From Hydractinia symbiolongicarpus (taxonomy: Eukaryota > Cnidaria > Hydrozoa > Anthoathecata > Hydractiniidae), in assembly GCF_029227915.1 (NCBI RefSeq), contig NC_079876.1, forward strand, positions 3,350,001-3,414,000: a DNA stretch of 64,000 bases, read 5' to 3'. Positions 36,391 through 47,900 of this stretch are shown one piece after another. The notes beneath the pieces are model-generated. The model was given only the letters and a program-made list of their open reading frames with translations, did not search any database and was not told the DNA's origin. Positions within the stretch are counted from its first letter, which is position 1. Every line of letters starts with the position of its first letter. The position numbers and the translations under genes are program-made.

Positions 36391-38837
36391 CGTCGGCAAA
36401 CGAAAATCCTCGATTTCCCGTAAATCCCGGACTCGGCCCGTATAGTCAAAAGTATACAAAGAAAGTACCCAGGGAGTAAACTCATTTCCCGAACGATTTT
36501 TTATATTATTTTTTTACCACTAAACGCATGAGACTTGTAGTTTTCAAAAATATTTTCATATTTGATGGGACGCTGAATAAAAGAAGTTTAATCGCCGGCA
36601 AACGAAATCCCGCGTTTTCCCGTAAATCCGGGGCTTGGCCCGTATAGTCGAATGTATACAAAGAAAGTACCCAGGGAGTAAACGCATTTCCCGAACAATT
36701 TTTTAAATTTTTTTTTCACCACTAAAACGCATAAGACTTGTAGTTTTTAAAAATGTTTTCATTTTTGATGAAACGCTGATTAAAAGAATTTTAATCGTCG
36801 GCAAACGAAAACCCGCGATTTCCCGTAAATCCCGGCTTGGCCCGCATAGTCAAAAGTATACAAAGAAAGTACCCAGGGAGTAAACTCATTTCCCGAACGA
36901 TTTTTTAAATTATTTTTTTCACCACTAAAAGGCATGAGACTTGCAGTTTTCACAAATGTTTTCATTTTTGATGAGACGCTGAATAAAAGCAGTTTAATTG
37001 CCGGCAAACGAAAATCCTCGATTTCCCGTAAATCCCGGACTCGGCCCGTATAGTCAAAAGTATACAAAGAAAGTACCCAGGGAGTAAACTCATTTCCCGA
37101 ACGATTTTTTAAATTATTTTTTCACCACTAAAACGCATGAGACTTGTAGTTTTCAAAAATGTTTTCATTTTTGATGAGACGCTGAATAAAAGAAGTTTAA
37201 TCGCCGGCAAACAAAAACCCGCCATTTCCCGTAAACCCCGGACTCGACCGTATAGTCAAAAGTATACTAAGAAAGTACCCAGGGAGTAAACTCATTTCCC
37301 GAACGATTTTTTATATTATTTTTTTACCACTAAACGCATGAGACTTGTAGTTTTCAAAAATATTTCATATTTGATGGGACGCTGAATAAAAGAAGTTTAA
37401 TCGCCGGCAAACGAAATCCCGCGTTTTTCCGTAAATCCGGGGCTTGGCCCGTATAGTCGAATGTATACAAAGAAAGTATCCAGGGAGTAAATGCATTTCC
37501 CGAACGATTTTTTAAATTTTTTTTTCACCACTAAAACGCATAAGACTTGTAGTTTTTAAAAATGTTTTCATTTTTGATGAAACGCTGAATAAAAGCAGTT
37601 TAATTGCCGGCAAACGAAAACCTGCGATTTCCCGTAAATCCCGGACTCGGCCCGTATAGTCAAAACTATACAAAGAAAGTACCCAGGGAGTAAACTCATT
37701 TCCAGAACGATTTTTTAAATTATTTTTTCACCACTAAAACGCATCAGACTTGTAGTTTTTAAAAATGTTTTCATTTTTGATGAGACGCTGAATAAAAGAC
37801 GTTTAATCGCCGGCAAACGAAAACCTGCGATTTCCCGTAACTCCCGGACTCGGCCCGTATAGTCAAAAGTATACAAAGAAAGTACCCGGGGTGTAAACTC
37901 ATTTCCCGAACGATTTTTTAAATTATTATTTTACCACTAAATCCCATGAGACTTGTAGTTTTTAAAAATGTTTTCATTTTTGATGAGACGCTGAATAAAA
38001 GATGTTTAATTGCCGGCAAACGAAAACCCGCGACTTCCGTAAATCCCGGACTCGGCCCGTATAGTCAAAAGTATACAAAGAAAGTACCCAGGGAGTAAAC
38101 TCATTTCCCGAACGATTTTTTAAATTTTTTTTTCACCACTAAAACGCATAAGACTTGTAGTTTTTAAAAATGTTTTCATTTTTGATGAAACGCTGATTAA
38201 AAGAATTTTAATCGCCGGCAAACGAAAACCTGCGATTTCCCGTAAATCCCGGACTCGGCCCGTATAGTCAAAACTATACAAAGAAAGTACCCAGGGAGTA
38301 AACTCATTTCCAGAACGATTTTTTAAATTATTTTTTCACCACTTAAACGCATGAGACTTGTAGTTTTCAAAAATGTTTTCATTTTTGAAGAGACGCTGAA
38401 TAAAAGACGTTTAATCGCCGGCAAACGAAAACCTGCGATTTCCCGTAAATGCCGGACTCGGCCCGTATAGTCAAAAGTATACAAAGAAAGTACCCGGGAT
38501 GTAAACTCATTTCCCGAACGATTTTTTAAATTATTATTTCACCACTAAATCCCATGAGACTTGTAGTTATTAAAAATGTTTTCATTTTTAATGAGACGCT
38601 GAATAAAAGAAGTTTAATTGCCGGCAAACGAAAACCCGCGACTTCCCGTAAATCCCGGACTCGGCCCGTATAGTCAAAAGTATACAAAGAAAGTACCCTG
38701 TGAGTAAACTCATTTCCAGAACGATTTTTTAAATTACTTTTTCACCACTAAAACGCATAAGACTTGTAGTTTTCAAAAATGTTTTCATTTCTGATGAGAC
38801 GCTGAATAAAAGAAGTTTAATCGCCGGCAAACGAAAA
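36391..38837 (+). repeat. Mixed satellite block with a 608-bp (3-monomer) duplication
   Basis: The variant gtcaaaactatac occurs at 37,661 and 38,269 and the linked aaagacgtttaatcg near 37,798 and 38,406, both 608 bp apart. The variant gctgattaaaagaattt occurs near 36,778 and 38,195. Class C monomers lie near 36,500 and 37,310 and class B forms with aatccggggcttgg near 36,620 and 37,430. All sequence is recognisable satellite; no gene is seen. Confidence 0.78.
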
Positions 38838-38921
38838 CCCGAGATTTCCCGTAAATCCCGGGCTTGGCCCGTATAGTCAAAAGCATACAAAGATAGTACC
38901 CAGGGAGTAAACTCATTTCCC

Positions 38922-39067
38922 GGTTTACGGGAACTGGCGGGTTTTCGTTTGCCGGCGATTAAACTTCTTTTATTCAGCGTCTCATCAAAAATGAAAACAT
39001 TTTTAAAAACTACAAGTCTCATGCGTTTTAGTGGTGAAAAAATAATTTAAAAAATCGTTAGGGAAAT
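38922..39067 (-). repeat. Inverted partial satellite monomer, copy 1
   Basis: Direct-orientation sequence breaks after catttcc/cg and continues as ggtttacgggaactggcggg, the reverse complement of cccgccatttcccgtaaacc with one substitution. It then runs backwards through the monomer (cgattaaacttcttttattc, gcgtctcatc, ctacaagtctcatgcg, ttttagtggtg, aaaatcgtta) to gggaaat, where direct orientation resumes as ttttaaattattatttcacc. About 146 bp are inverted. Short shared bases (ccgg at the left, at/att at the right) fit a microhomology-mediated join. Confidence 0.93.
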
Positions 39068-39200
39068 TTTTAAATTATTATTTCACCACTAAAGCCCATG
39101 AGACTTGTAGTTTTTAAAAATGTTTTCATTTTTGATGAGACGCTGAATAAAAGAAGTTTAAACGCCGGCAAACGAAAACCCGCGACTTCCCGTAAATCCC
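38922..39200. other. Potential long hairpin at inverted fragment 1
   Basis: The inverted fragment is followed directly by a direct monomer with the complementary segment (about 39,070-39,200). The arms are roughly 130 bases with few mismatches, and the centre near 39,050-39,068 leaves only a short loop. A single transcript or single strand could fold into a near-perfect stem. The arms differ at a few class-specific positions, such as tttaaacgcc in the right arm. Confidence 0.75.
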
Positions 39201-41086
39201 GGACTCGGCCCGTATAGTCAAAAGTATACAAAGAAAGTACCCAGGGAGTAAACTCATTTTCCGAACGATTTTTTAAATTATTTTTTCACCACTACAACGC
39301 ATGAGACTTGTAGTTTTCAAAAATGTTTTCACTTTTGATGAGACGCTTAATTAAAGAGGTTTAATCACCGGCAAACGAAATCCCGCGATTTCCCGTAAAT
39401 CCCGGGCTTGGCCCGTATAGTCAAAAGTATACAAAGAAAGTACCCAGGGAGTAAACTCATTTCCTGAACGATTTTTTATATTATTTTTTTTACCACTAAA
39501 CGCATGAGACTTGTAGTTTTCAAAAATATTTTCATATTTGATGGGACGCCGAATAAAAGAAGTTTAATCGCCGACAAACGAAAATCCGCGATTTCCCGTA
39601 AATCCCGGACTCGGCCCGTATAATCAAAAGTATACAAAGAAAGTACCCAGGGAGTAAACTCATTTCCCGAACGTTTTTTTAAATTATTTTTTCACCACTA
39701 AAACGCATGAGACTTGTAGTTTTCAAAAATATTTTCATTTTTGATGAGACGCTGAATAAAAAAAGTTTAATCGCCAGCAAACGAAAACCTGCGATTTCCC
39801 GTAAATCCCGGACTCGGCCCGTATAGTCAAAAGTATACAAAAAAGTACCAGGGAATAAACTCATTTCCCGAACGATTTTTTAAATTATTTTTTCACCACT
39901 AAAACGCATGAGACTTGTAGTTTTCAGAAATGTTTTCATTTTTGATGAGACGCTTAATGAAAGTGGTTTAATCGCCGGCAAACGAAAACCTGCGATTTCC
40001 CGTAAATCCCGGGCTTAGCCCGTGTAGTCGAATGTATACAAAGAAAGTACCCTGTGAGTAAACTCATTTCCAAAACGATTTTTTAAATTATCTTTTCACC
40101 ACTAAAACGCATGAGACTTGTAGTTTTCAAAAATGTTTTCATTTTTGATGAGACGCTGAATAAAAGAACTTTAATCGCCGGCAAACGAAAACCCGCCATT
40201 TCCCGTAAACCCCGGACTCGACCGGTATAGTCAAAAGTATACAAAGAAAGTACCCAGGGAGTAAACTCATTTCCTGAACGATTTTTTATATTATTTTTTT
40301 ACCACTAAACGCATGAGACTTGTAGTTTTCAAAAATATTTTCATATTTGAAGGGACGCTGAATAAAAGAAGTTTAATCGCCGACAAACGAAAATCCGCGA
40401 TTTCCCGTAAATCCCGGACTCGGCCCGTATAATCAAAAGTATACAAAGAAAGTACCCAGGGAGTAAACTCATTTCCCGAACGTTTTTTTAAATTATTTTT
40501 TCACCACTAAAACGCATGAGACTTGTAGTTTTCAAAAATATTTTCATTTTTGATGAGACGCTTAATGAAAGAGGTTTAATCGCCGGCAAACGAAATCCCG
40601 CGTTTTCCCGTAAATCCGGGGCTTGACCCGTATAGTCGAATGTATACAAAGAAAGTACCCAGGGAGTAAACTCATTTCCCGAACGATTTTTTAAATTTTT
40701 TTTTCACCACTAAAACGCATGAGACTTGTAGTTTTCAAAAATGTTTTCATTTTTGATTAGACGCTTAATGAAAGAGGTTTAATCGCCGGAAAACGAAAAC
40801 CCGCGATTTCCCGTAAATCCTGGGCTTGGCCCGTATAGTCGAATGTATACAAAGAAAGTACCATGTGAGTAAACTCGTTTCCAGAACGATTTTTTAAATT
40901 ATTTTTTCACCACTAAAATGCATAAGACTTGTAGTTTTTAAAAATGTTTTCATTTTTGATGAAACGCTGAATAAAAGAAGTTTAATCGCCGGCAAACGAA
41001 AACCCGAGATTTCCCGTTAATCCCGGGCTTGGCCCGTATAGTCAAAAGCATACAAAGATAGTACCCAGGGAGTAAACTCATTTCCC

Positions 41087-41232
41087 GGTTTACGGGAACT
41101 GGCGGGTTTTCGTTTGCCAGCGATTAAACTTCTTTTATTCAGCGTCTCATCAAAAATGAAAACATTTTTAAAAACTACAAGTCTCATGCGTTTTAGTGGT
41201 GAAAAAATAATTTAAAAAATCGTTAGGGAAAT
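41087..41232 (-). repeat. Inverted partial satellite monomer, copy 2
   Basis: Same length, same breakpoints and the same private substitutions (ggaactgg, cgttaggg) as the inverted fragment 2,165 bp upstream, with a single visible difference (gccagcg for gccggcg). The shared breakpoints show one inversion event followed by duplication of the segment, not two independent inversions. Confidence 0.93.
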
Positions 41233-41365
41233 TTTTAAATTATTATTTCACCACTAAAGCCCATGAGACTTGTAGTTTTTAAAAATGTTTTCATTTTTGA
41301 TGAGACGCTGAATAAAAGAAGTTTAAACGCCGGCAAACGAAAACCCGCGACTTCCCGTAAATCCC
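41087..41365. other. Potential long hairpin at inverted fragment 2
   Basis: Copy of the arrangement 2,165 bp upstream: inverted arm 41,087 to about 41,215, short centre, and complementary direct arm from about 41,235 to 41,365. The structure was retained through duplication, so it was not immediately unstable. Its existence as a physical hairpin is inferred from complementarity only. Confidence 0.72.
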
Positions 41366-42253
41366 GGACTCGGCCCGTATAGTCAAAAGTATACAAAGAA
41401 AGTACCCAGGGAGTAAACTCATTTTCCGAACGATTTTTTAAATTATTTTTTCACCACTACAACGCATGAGACTTGTAGTTTTCAAAAATGTTTTCACTTT
41501 TGATGAGACGCTTAATTAAATAGGTTTAATCACCGGCAAACGAAATCCCGCGATTTCCCGTAAATCCCGGGCTTGGCCCGTATAGTCAAAAGTATACAAA
41601 GAAAGTACCCAGGGAGTAAACTCATTTCCTGAACGATTTTTTATATTATTTTTTTACCACTAAACGCATGAGACTTGTAGTTTTCAAAAATATTTTCATA
41701 TTTGATGGGACGCCGAATAAAAGAAGTTTAATCGCCGACAAACGAAAATCCGCGATTTCCCGTAAATCCCGGACTCGGCCCGTATAATCAAAAGTATACA
41801 AAGAAAGTACCCAGGGAGTAAACTCATTTCCCGAAAGTTTTTTTAAATTATTTTTTCACCACTAAAACGCATGAGACTTGTAGTTTTCAAAAATATTTTC
41901 ATTTTTGATGAGACGCTGAATAAAAGAACTTTAATCGCCGGCAAACGAAAACCCGCCATTTCCCGTAAACCCCGGACTCGACCGGTATAGTCAAAAGTAT
42001 ACAAAGAAAGTACCCAGGGAGTAAACTCATTTCCTGAACGATTTTTTATATTATTTTTTTACCACTAAACGCATGAGACTTGTAGTTTTCAAAAATATTT
42101 TCATATTTGAAGGGACGCTGAATAAAAGAAGTTTAATCGCCGACAAACGAAAATCCGCGATTTCCCGTAAATCCCGGACTCGGCCCGTATAATCAAAAGT
42201 ATACAAAGAAAGAAACCCAGGGAGTAAACTCATTTCCCGAACGTTTTTTTAAA

Positions 42254-43267
42254 TTATTATTTCACCACTAAAGCCCATGAGACTTGTAGTTTTTAAAAAT
42301 GTTTTCATTTTTGATGAGACGCTGAATAAAAGAAGTTTAAACGCCGGCAAACGAAAACCCGCGACTTCCCGTAAATCCCGGACTCGGCCCGTATAGTCAA
42401 AAGTATACAAAGAAAGTACCCAGGGAGTAAACTCATTTTCCGAACGATTTTTTAAATTATTTTTTCACCACTACAACGCATGAGACTTGTAGTTTTCAAA
42501 AATGTTTTCACTTTTGATGAGACGCTTAATTAAATAGGTTTAATCACCGGCAAACGAAATCCCGCGATTTCCCGTAAATCCCGGGCTTGGCCCGTATAGT
42601 CAAAAGTATACAAAGAAAGTACCCAGGGAGTAAACTCATTTCCTGAACGATTTTTTATATTATTTTTTTACCACTAAACGCATGAGACTTGTAGTTTTCA
42701 AAAATATTTTCATATTTGATGGGACGCCGAATAAAAGAAGTTTAATCGCCGACAAACGAAAATCCGCGATTTCCCGTAAATCCCGGACTCGGCCCGTATA
42801 ATCAAAAGTATACAAAGAAAGTACCCAGGGAGTAAACTCATTTCCCGAAAGTTTTTTTAAATTATTTTTTCACCACTAAAACGCATGAGACTTGTAGTTT
42901 TCAAAAATATTTTCATTTTTGATGAGACGCTGAATAAAAGAACTTTAATCGCCGGCAAACGAAAACCCGCCATTTCCCGTAAACCCCGGACTCGACCGGT
43001 ATAGTCAAAAGTATACAAAGAAAGTACCCAGGGAGTAAACTCATTTCCTGAACGATTTTTTATATTATTTTTTTACCACTAAACGCATGAGACTTGTAGT
43101 TTTCAAAAATATTTTCATATTTGAAGGGACGCTGAATAAAAGAAGTTTAATCGCCGACAAACGAAAATCCGCGATTTCCCGTAAATCCCGGACTCGGCCC
43201 GTATAATCAAAAGTATACAAAGAAAGAAACCCAGGGAGTAAACTCATTTCCCGAACGTTTTTTTAAA
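42254..43267 (+). repeat. Second copy of a 1,014-bp (5-monomer) tandem duplication
   Basis: aaagcccatgag is at 41,256 and 42,270, 1,014 bp apart. The private variant ttaattaaataggtttaat (at about 41,512 and 42,526) is shared by both copies and differs from the older copy at about 39,348, which has aaagaggttt. The duplication therefore postdates that substitution. The second copy lacks the inverted fragment, so the duplicated segment began just after it. Confidence 0.87.
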
Positions 43268-44944
43268 TTATTTTTTCACCACTAAAACGCATGAGACTTG
43301 TAGTTTTCAAAAATATTTTCATTTTTGATGAGACGCTTAATGAAAGAGGTTTAATCGCCGGCAAACGAAATCCCGCGTTTTCCCGTAAATCCGGGGCTTG
43401 ACCCGTATAGTCGAATGTATACAAAGAAAGTACCCAGGGAGTAAACTCATTTCCCGAACGATTTTTTAAATTTTTTTTTCACCACTAAAACGCATGAGAC
43501 TTGTAGTTTTCAAAAATGTTTTCATTTTTGATTAGACGCTTAATGAAAGAGGTTTAATCGCCGGAAAACGAAAACCCGCGATTTCCCGTAAATCCTGGGC
43601 TTGGCCCGTATAGTCGAATGTATACAAAGAAAGTACCATGTGAGTAAACTCGTTTCCAGAACGATTTTTTAAATTATTTTTTCACCACTAAAATGCATAA
43701 GACTTGTAGTTTTTAAAAATGTTTTCATTTTTGATGAAACGCTGAATAAAAGAAGTTTAATCGCCGGCAAACGAAAACCCGCGATTTCCCGTCAATCCCG
43801 GCTTGGCCCGTATAGTCAAAAGTATACAAAGAAAGTACCCAGGGAGTAAACTCATTTCCCGAACGATTTTTTAAATTATTTTTTCACCACTAAAACGCAT
43901 GAGACTTGTAGTTTTCAAAAATGTTTTCATTTTTGATGAGACGCTGAATAAAAGCAGTTTAATCGCCGGTAAACGAAAACCCGCCAATTCCCGTAAACGA
44001 CGGACTCGGCCCGTATAGTCAAAAGTATACAAAGAAATTACCCAGGGAGTAAACTCATTTTCCGAACGATTTTTTAAATTATTTTCTCACCACTACAACG
44101 CATGAGACTTATAGTTTTCAAAAATGTTTTCATTTTTGATGAGACGCTGAATAAAAGCAGTTTAATCGCCGGTAAACGAAAACCCGCCATTTTCCGTAAA
44201 CCCCGGACTCGACCGGTATAGTCAAAAGTATACAAAGAAAGTACCCAGGGAGTAAACTCATTTCCTGAACGATTTTTTATATTATTTTTTTACCACTAAA
44301 CGCATGAGACTTGTAGTTTTCAAAAATATTTTCATATTTGAAGGGACGCTGAATAAAAGAAGTTTAATCGCCGACAAACGAAAATCCGCGATTTCCCGTA
44401 AATCCCGGACTCGGCCCGTATAATCAAAAGTATACAAAGAAAGAAACCCAGGGAGTAAACTCATTTCCCGAACGTTTTTTTAAATTATTTTTTCACCACT
44501 AAAACGCATGAGACTTGTAGTTTTCAAAAATATTTTCATTTTTGATGAGACGCTTAATGAAAGAGGTTTAATCGCCGGCAAACGAAATCCCGCGTTTTCC
44601 CGTAAATCCGGGGCTTGACCCGTATAGTCGAATGTATACAAAGAAAGTACCCAGGGAGTAAACTCATTTCCCGAACGATTTTTTAAATTTTTTTTTCACC
44701 ACTAAAACGCATGAGACTTGTAGTTTTCAAAAATGTTTTCATTTTTGATTAGACGCTTAATGAAAGAGGTTTAATTGCCGGAAAACGAAAACCCGCGATT
44801 TCCCGTAAATCCTGGGCTTGGCCCGTATAGTCGAATGTATACAAAGAAAGTACCATGTGAGTAAACTCGTTTCCAGAACGATTTTTTAAATTATTTTTTC
44901 ACCACTAAAATGCATAAGACTTGTAGTTTTTAAAAATGTTTTCA
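43268..44944 (+). repeat. Satellite block with a 1,217-bp (6-monomer) duplication
   Basis: A class C monomer with gaagggacg and aaagaaaccc is shared at offset 1,217 bp between about 43,047 and 44,264, and gattagacgcttaatg recurs at about 43,531 and 44,748. The same run also resembles 40,272-40,944. Between the copies lie monomers with aaagcagtttaatcg and cggtaaacg that foreshadow the next superunit. No gene is seen. Confidence 0.82.
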
Positions 44945-47900
44945 TTTTTGATGAGACGCTGAATAAAAGCAGTTTAATCGCCGGTAAACGAAAACCCGCC
45001 AATTCCCCTAAACGACGGACTCGGCCCGTATAGTCAAAAGTATACAAAGAAATTACCCAGGGAGTAAACTCATTTTCCGAACGATTTTTTAAATTATTTT
45101 CTCACCACTACAACGCATGAGACTTATAGTTTTCAAAAATGTTTTCATTTTTGATGAGACGCTGAATAAAAGCAGTTTAATCGCCGGTAAACGAAAACCC
45201 GCCATTTTCCGTAAACCCCGGACTCGGCCCGTATAGTCAAAAGTATACAAAGAAATTACCCAGGGAGTAAACTCATTTCCCGAACGATTTTTTAAATTAT
45301 TTTTTTACCACTAAAACGCATGAGACTTGTAGTTTTCAAAAATGTTTTCATTTTTGATGAGACGCTGAATAAAAGCAGTTTAATCGCCGGTAAACGAAAA
45401 CCCGCCATTTTCCGTAAACCCCGGACTCGGCCCGTATAGTCAAAAGTATACAAAGAAATTACCCAGGGAGTAAACTCATTTCCCGAACGATTTTTTAAAT
45501 TATTTTTTTACCACTAAAACGCATGTGACTTGTAGTTTTCAAAAATGTTTTCATTTTTGATGAGACGCTGAATAAAAGCAGTTTAATCGCCTGTAAACGA
45601 AAACCCGCCATTTCCCGTAAACCCCGGACTCGGCCCGTATAGTCAAAAGTATACAAAGAAATTACCCAGGGAGTAAACTCATTTTCCGAACGATTTTTTA
45701 AATTATTTTCTCACCACTACAACGCATGAGACTTACAGTTTTTAAAAATGTTTTCATTTTTGATGAGACGCTGAATAAAAGAAGTTTAATCGACGGCAAA
45801 CGAAAACCCGCCATTTCCCGTAAATCCCGGGATTGGCCCGTATAGTCGAATGTATACAAAGAAAGTACCCAGGGAGTAAACTCATTTCCCGAACGATTTT
45901 TTAAATTTTTTTTTCACCACTAAAACGCATGAGACTTGTAGTTTTCAAAAATGTTTTCATTTTTGATGAGACGGTTAATGAAAGAAGTTTAATCGCCGGC
46001 AATCGAAAACCCGCGATTTCCCGTAAATCCCGGGCTTGGCCCGTATAGTCGAATGTATACAAAGAAAGTACCCTGTGAGTAAACTCATTTCCCGAACGAT
46101 TTTTTAAATTATTTTTTCACCACTAAAACGCATGAGACTTGTAGTTTTCAGAAATGTTTTCATTTTTGATGAGACGCCTAATGAAAGTGGTTTAATCGCC
46201 AGCAAACGAAAACCCGCGATTTCCCGTAAATCCCGGGCTTGGCCCGTATAGTCGAATGTATACAAAGAAAGTACCCTGTGAGTAAACTCATTTCCAAAAC
46301 GATTTTTTAAATTATTATTTCACCACTAAAGCCCATGAGACTTGTAGTTTTTAAAAATGTTTTCATTTTTGATGAAACGCTGAATAAAAGAAATTTAATC
46401 GCCAGCAAACGAAAACCTGCGATTTCCCGTAAATCCCGGACACGGCCCATATAGTCAAAAGTATACAAAAAAGTACCCTGGGAGGAAACTCATTTCCCGA
46501 ACGATTTTTTAAATTATTTTTTCACCACTAAAACGCATGAGACTTGTAGTTTTCAGAAATGTTTTCATTTTTGATGAGACGCTTAATGAAAGTGGTTTAA
46601 TCGCCGGCAAACGAAAACCTGCGATTTCCCGTAAATCCCGGGCTTGGCCCGTGTAGTCGAATGTATACAAAGAAAGTACCCTGTGAGTAAACTCATTTCC
46701 AAAAACGATTTTTTAAATTATCTTTTCAACACTAAAACGCATGAGACTTGTAGTTTTCAAAAATGTTTTCATTTTTGATGAGACGCTGAATAAAAGAAGT
46801 TTAATCGCCGGCAAACGAAAACCCGCCATTTCCCGTACACACCGGACTCGGTCCGTATAATCAAAAGTATACAAAGAAAGTACCCAGGGAGTAAACTCAT
46901 TTCCCGAACGATTTTTTAAATTATTTTTTCACCACTAAAACGCATGGGACTTGTAGTTTTCAAAAATGTTTTCATTTTTGATGAGACGCTGAATGAAAGA
47001 AAATTAATCGCCAGCAAACGAAAACCTGCGATTTCCCGTAAATCCCGGACTCGGCCCGTATAGTCAAAAGTATACAAAGAAAGTACCCAGGGTGTAAACT
47101 CATTTCCCGAACTATTTTTTAAATTATTATTTCACCACTAAAGCCCATGAGACTTGTAGTTTTTAAAAATGTTTCCATTTTTGATGAGACGCTGAATAAA
47201 AGAAGTTTAATCGCCGGCAAACGAAAACCCGCGACTTACCGTAAATCCCGGACTTGGCCCGTATAGTCAAAAGCATACAAAGAAAGTACCCAGGGAGTAA
47301 ACTCATTTCCCGAACGATTTTTTAATTTATATTTTCACCACTAAAACGCATGAGACTTGTAGTTTTCAAAAATGTTTTCATTTTTGATGAGACGCTGAAT
47401 GAAAGAAGTTTAATCGCCGGCAAACGAAAACCTGCGATTTCCCGTAAATCCCGGACTCGGCCCGTATAGTCAAAAGTATACAAAGAAAGTACCCAGGGTG
47501 TAAACTCACTTCCCGAACGATTTTTTAAATTATTTTTTCACCACTAAAACGCATGACACTTGTAGTTTTTAAAAATGTTTTCATTTTTGATGAGACGCTG
47601 AATAAAAGAAGTTTAATCGCCGGCAAACGAAAACCCGCCATTTCCCGTAAACCCCGGACTCGGCCCGCATAGTCAAAAGTATACAAAGAAAGTACCCAGG
47701 GAGTAAACTCATTTCCCGAACGATTTTTTAAATTATTTTTTCACCACTAAAACGCATGAGACTTGTAGTTTTTAAAAATGTTTTCATTTTTGATGAGACG
47801 CTGAATAAAAGAAGTTTAATCGCCGGCAAACGAAAACCCGCAATTTCCCGTAAATCCCGGACTCGCCCCGTATAGTCAAAAATATACAAAGAAATTACCC

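Larger units (their letters stand above)
38838..41002 (+). repeat. 2,165-bp HOR copy containing the first inverted fragment
   Basis: Markers recur 2,165 bp downstream: cccgagatttcccg (38838 and 41003), both ends of the inverted fragment, and ttaattaaa with ggtttaatcaccgg (about 39,348 and 41,513). After a one-T difference in a T-run near 39,485 the offset becomes 2,164. This copy holds an extra two-monomer segment (about 39,757-40,160, 404 bp) that the second copy lacks. Confidence 0.85.
41003..42253 (+). repeat. Second copy of the 2,165-bp HOR, and first copy of a 1,014-bp unit
   Basis: It matches the upstream copy at offset 2,165, then 2,164, until about 41,920. From aagaactttaatcg onward (41927 versus 40167) the offset is 1,760. 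The 404-bp drop equals two monomers (203 plus the 201-bp monomer with aaaaaagtaccaggg) that are missing here. From about 41,240 this stretch is also the first copy of a 1,014-bp tandem repeat. Confidence 0.83.

Noticed and set aside
38880-41300. Transposon insertion or target-site duplication at the orientation changes
   Set aside because: Every base there is satellite sequence in one orientation or the other. There are no terminal repeats, target duplications or foreign sequence.
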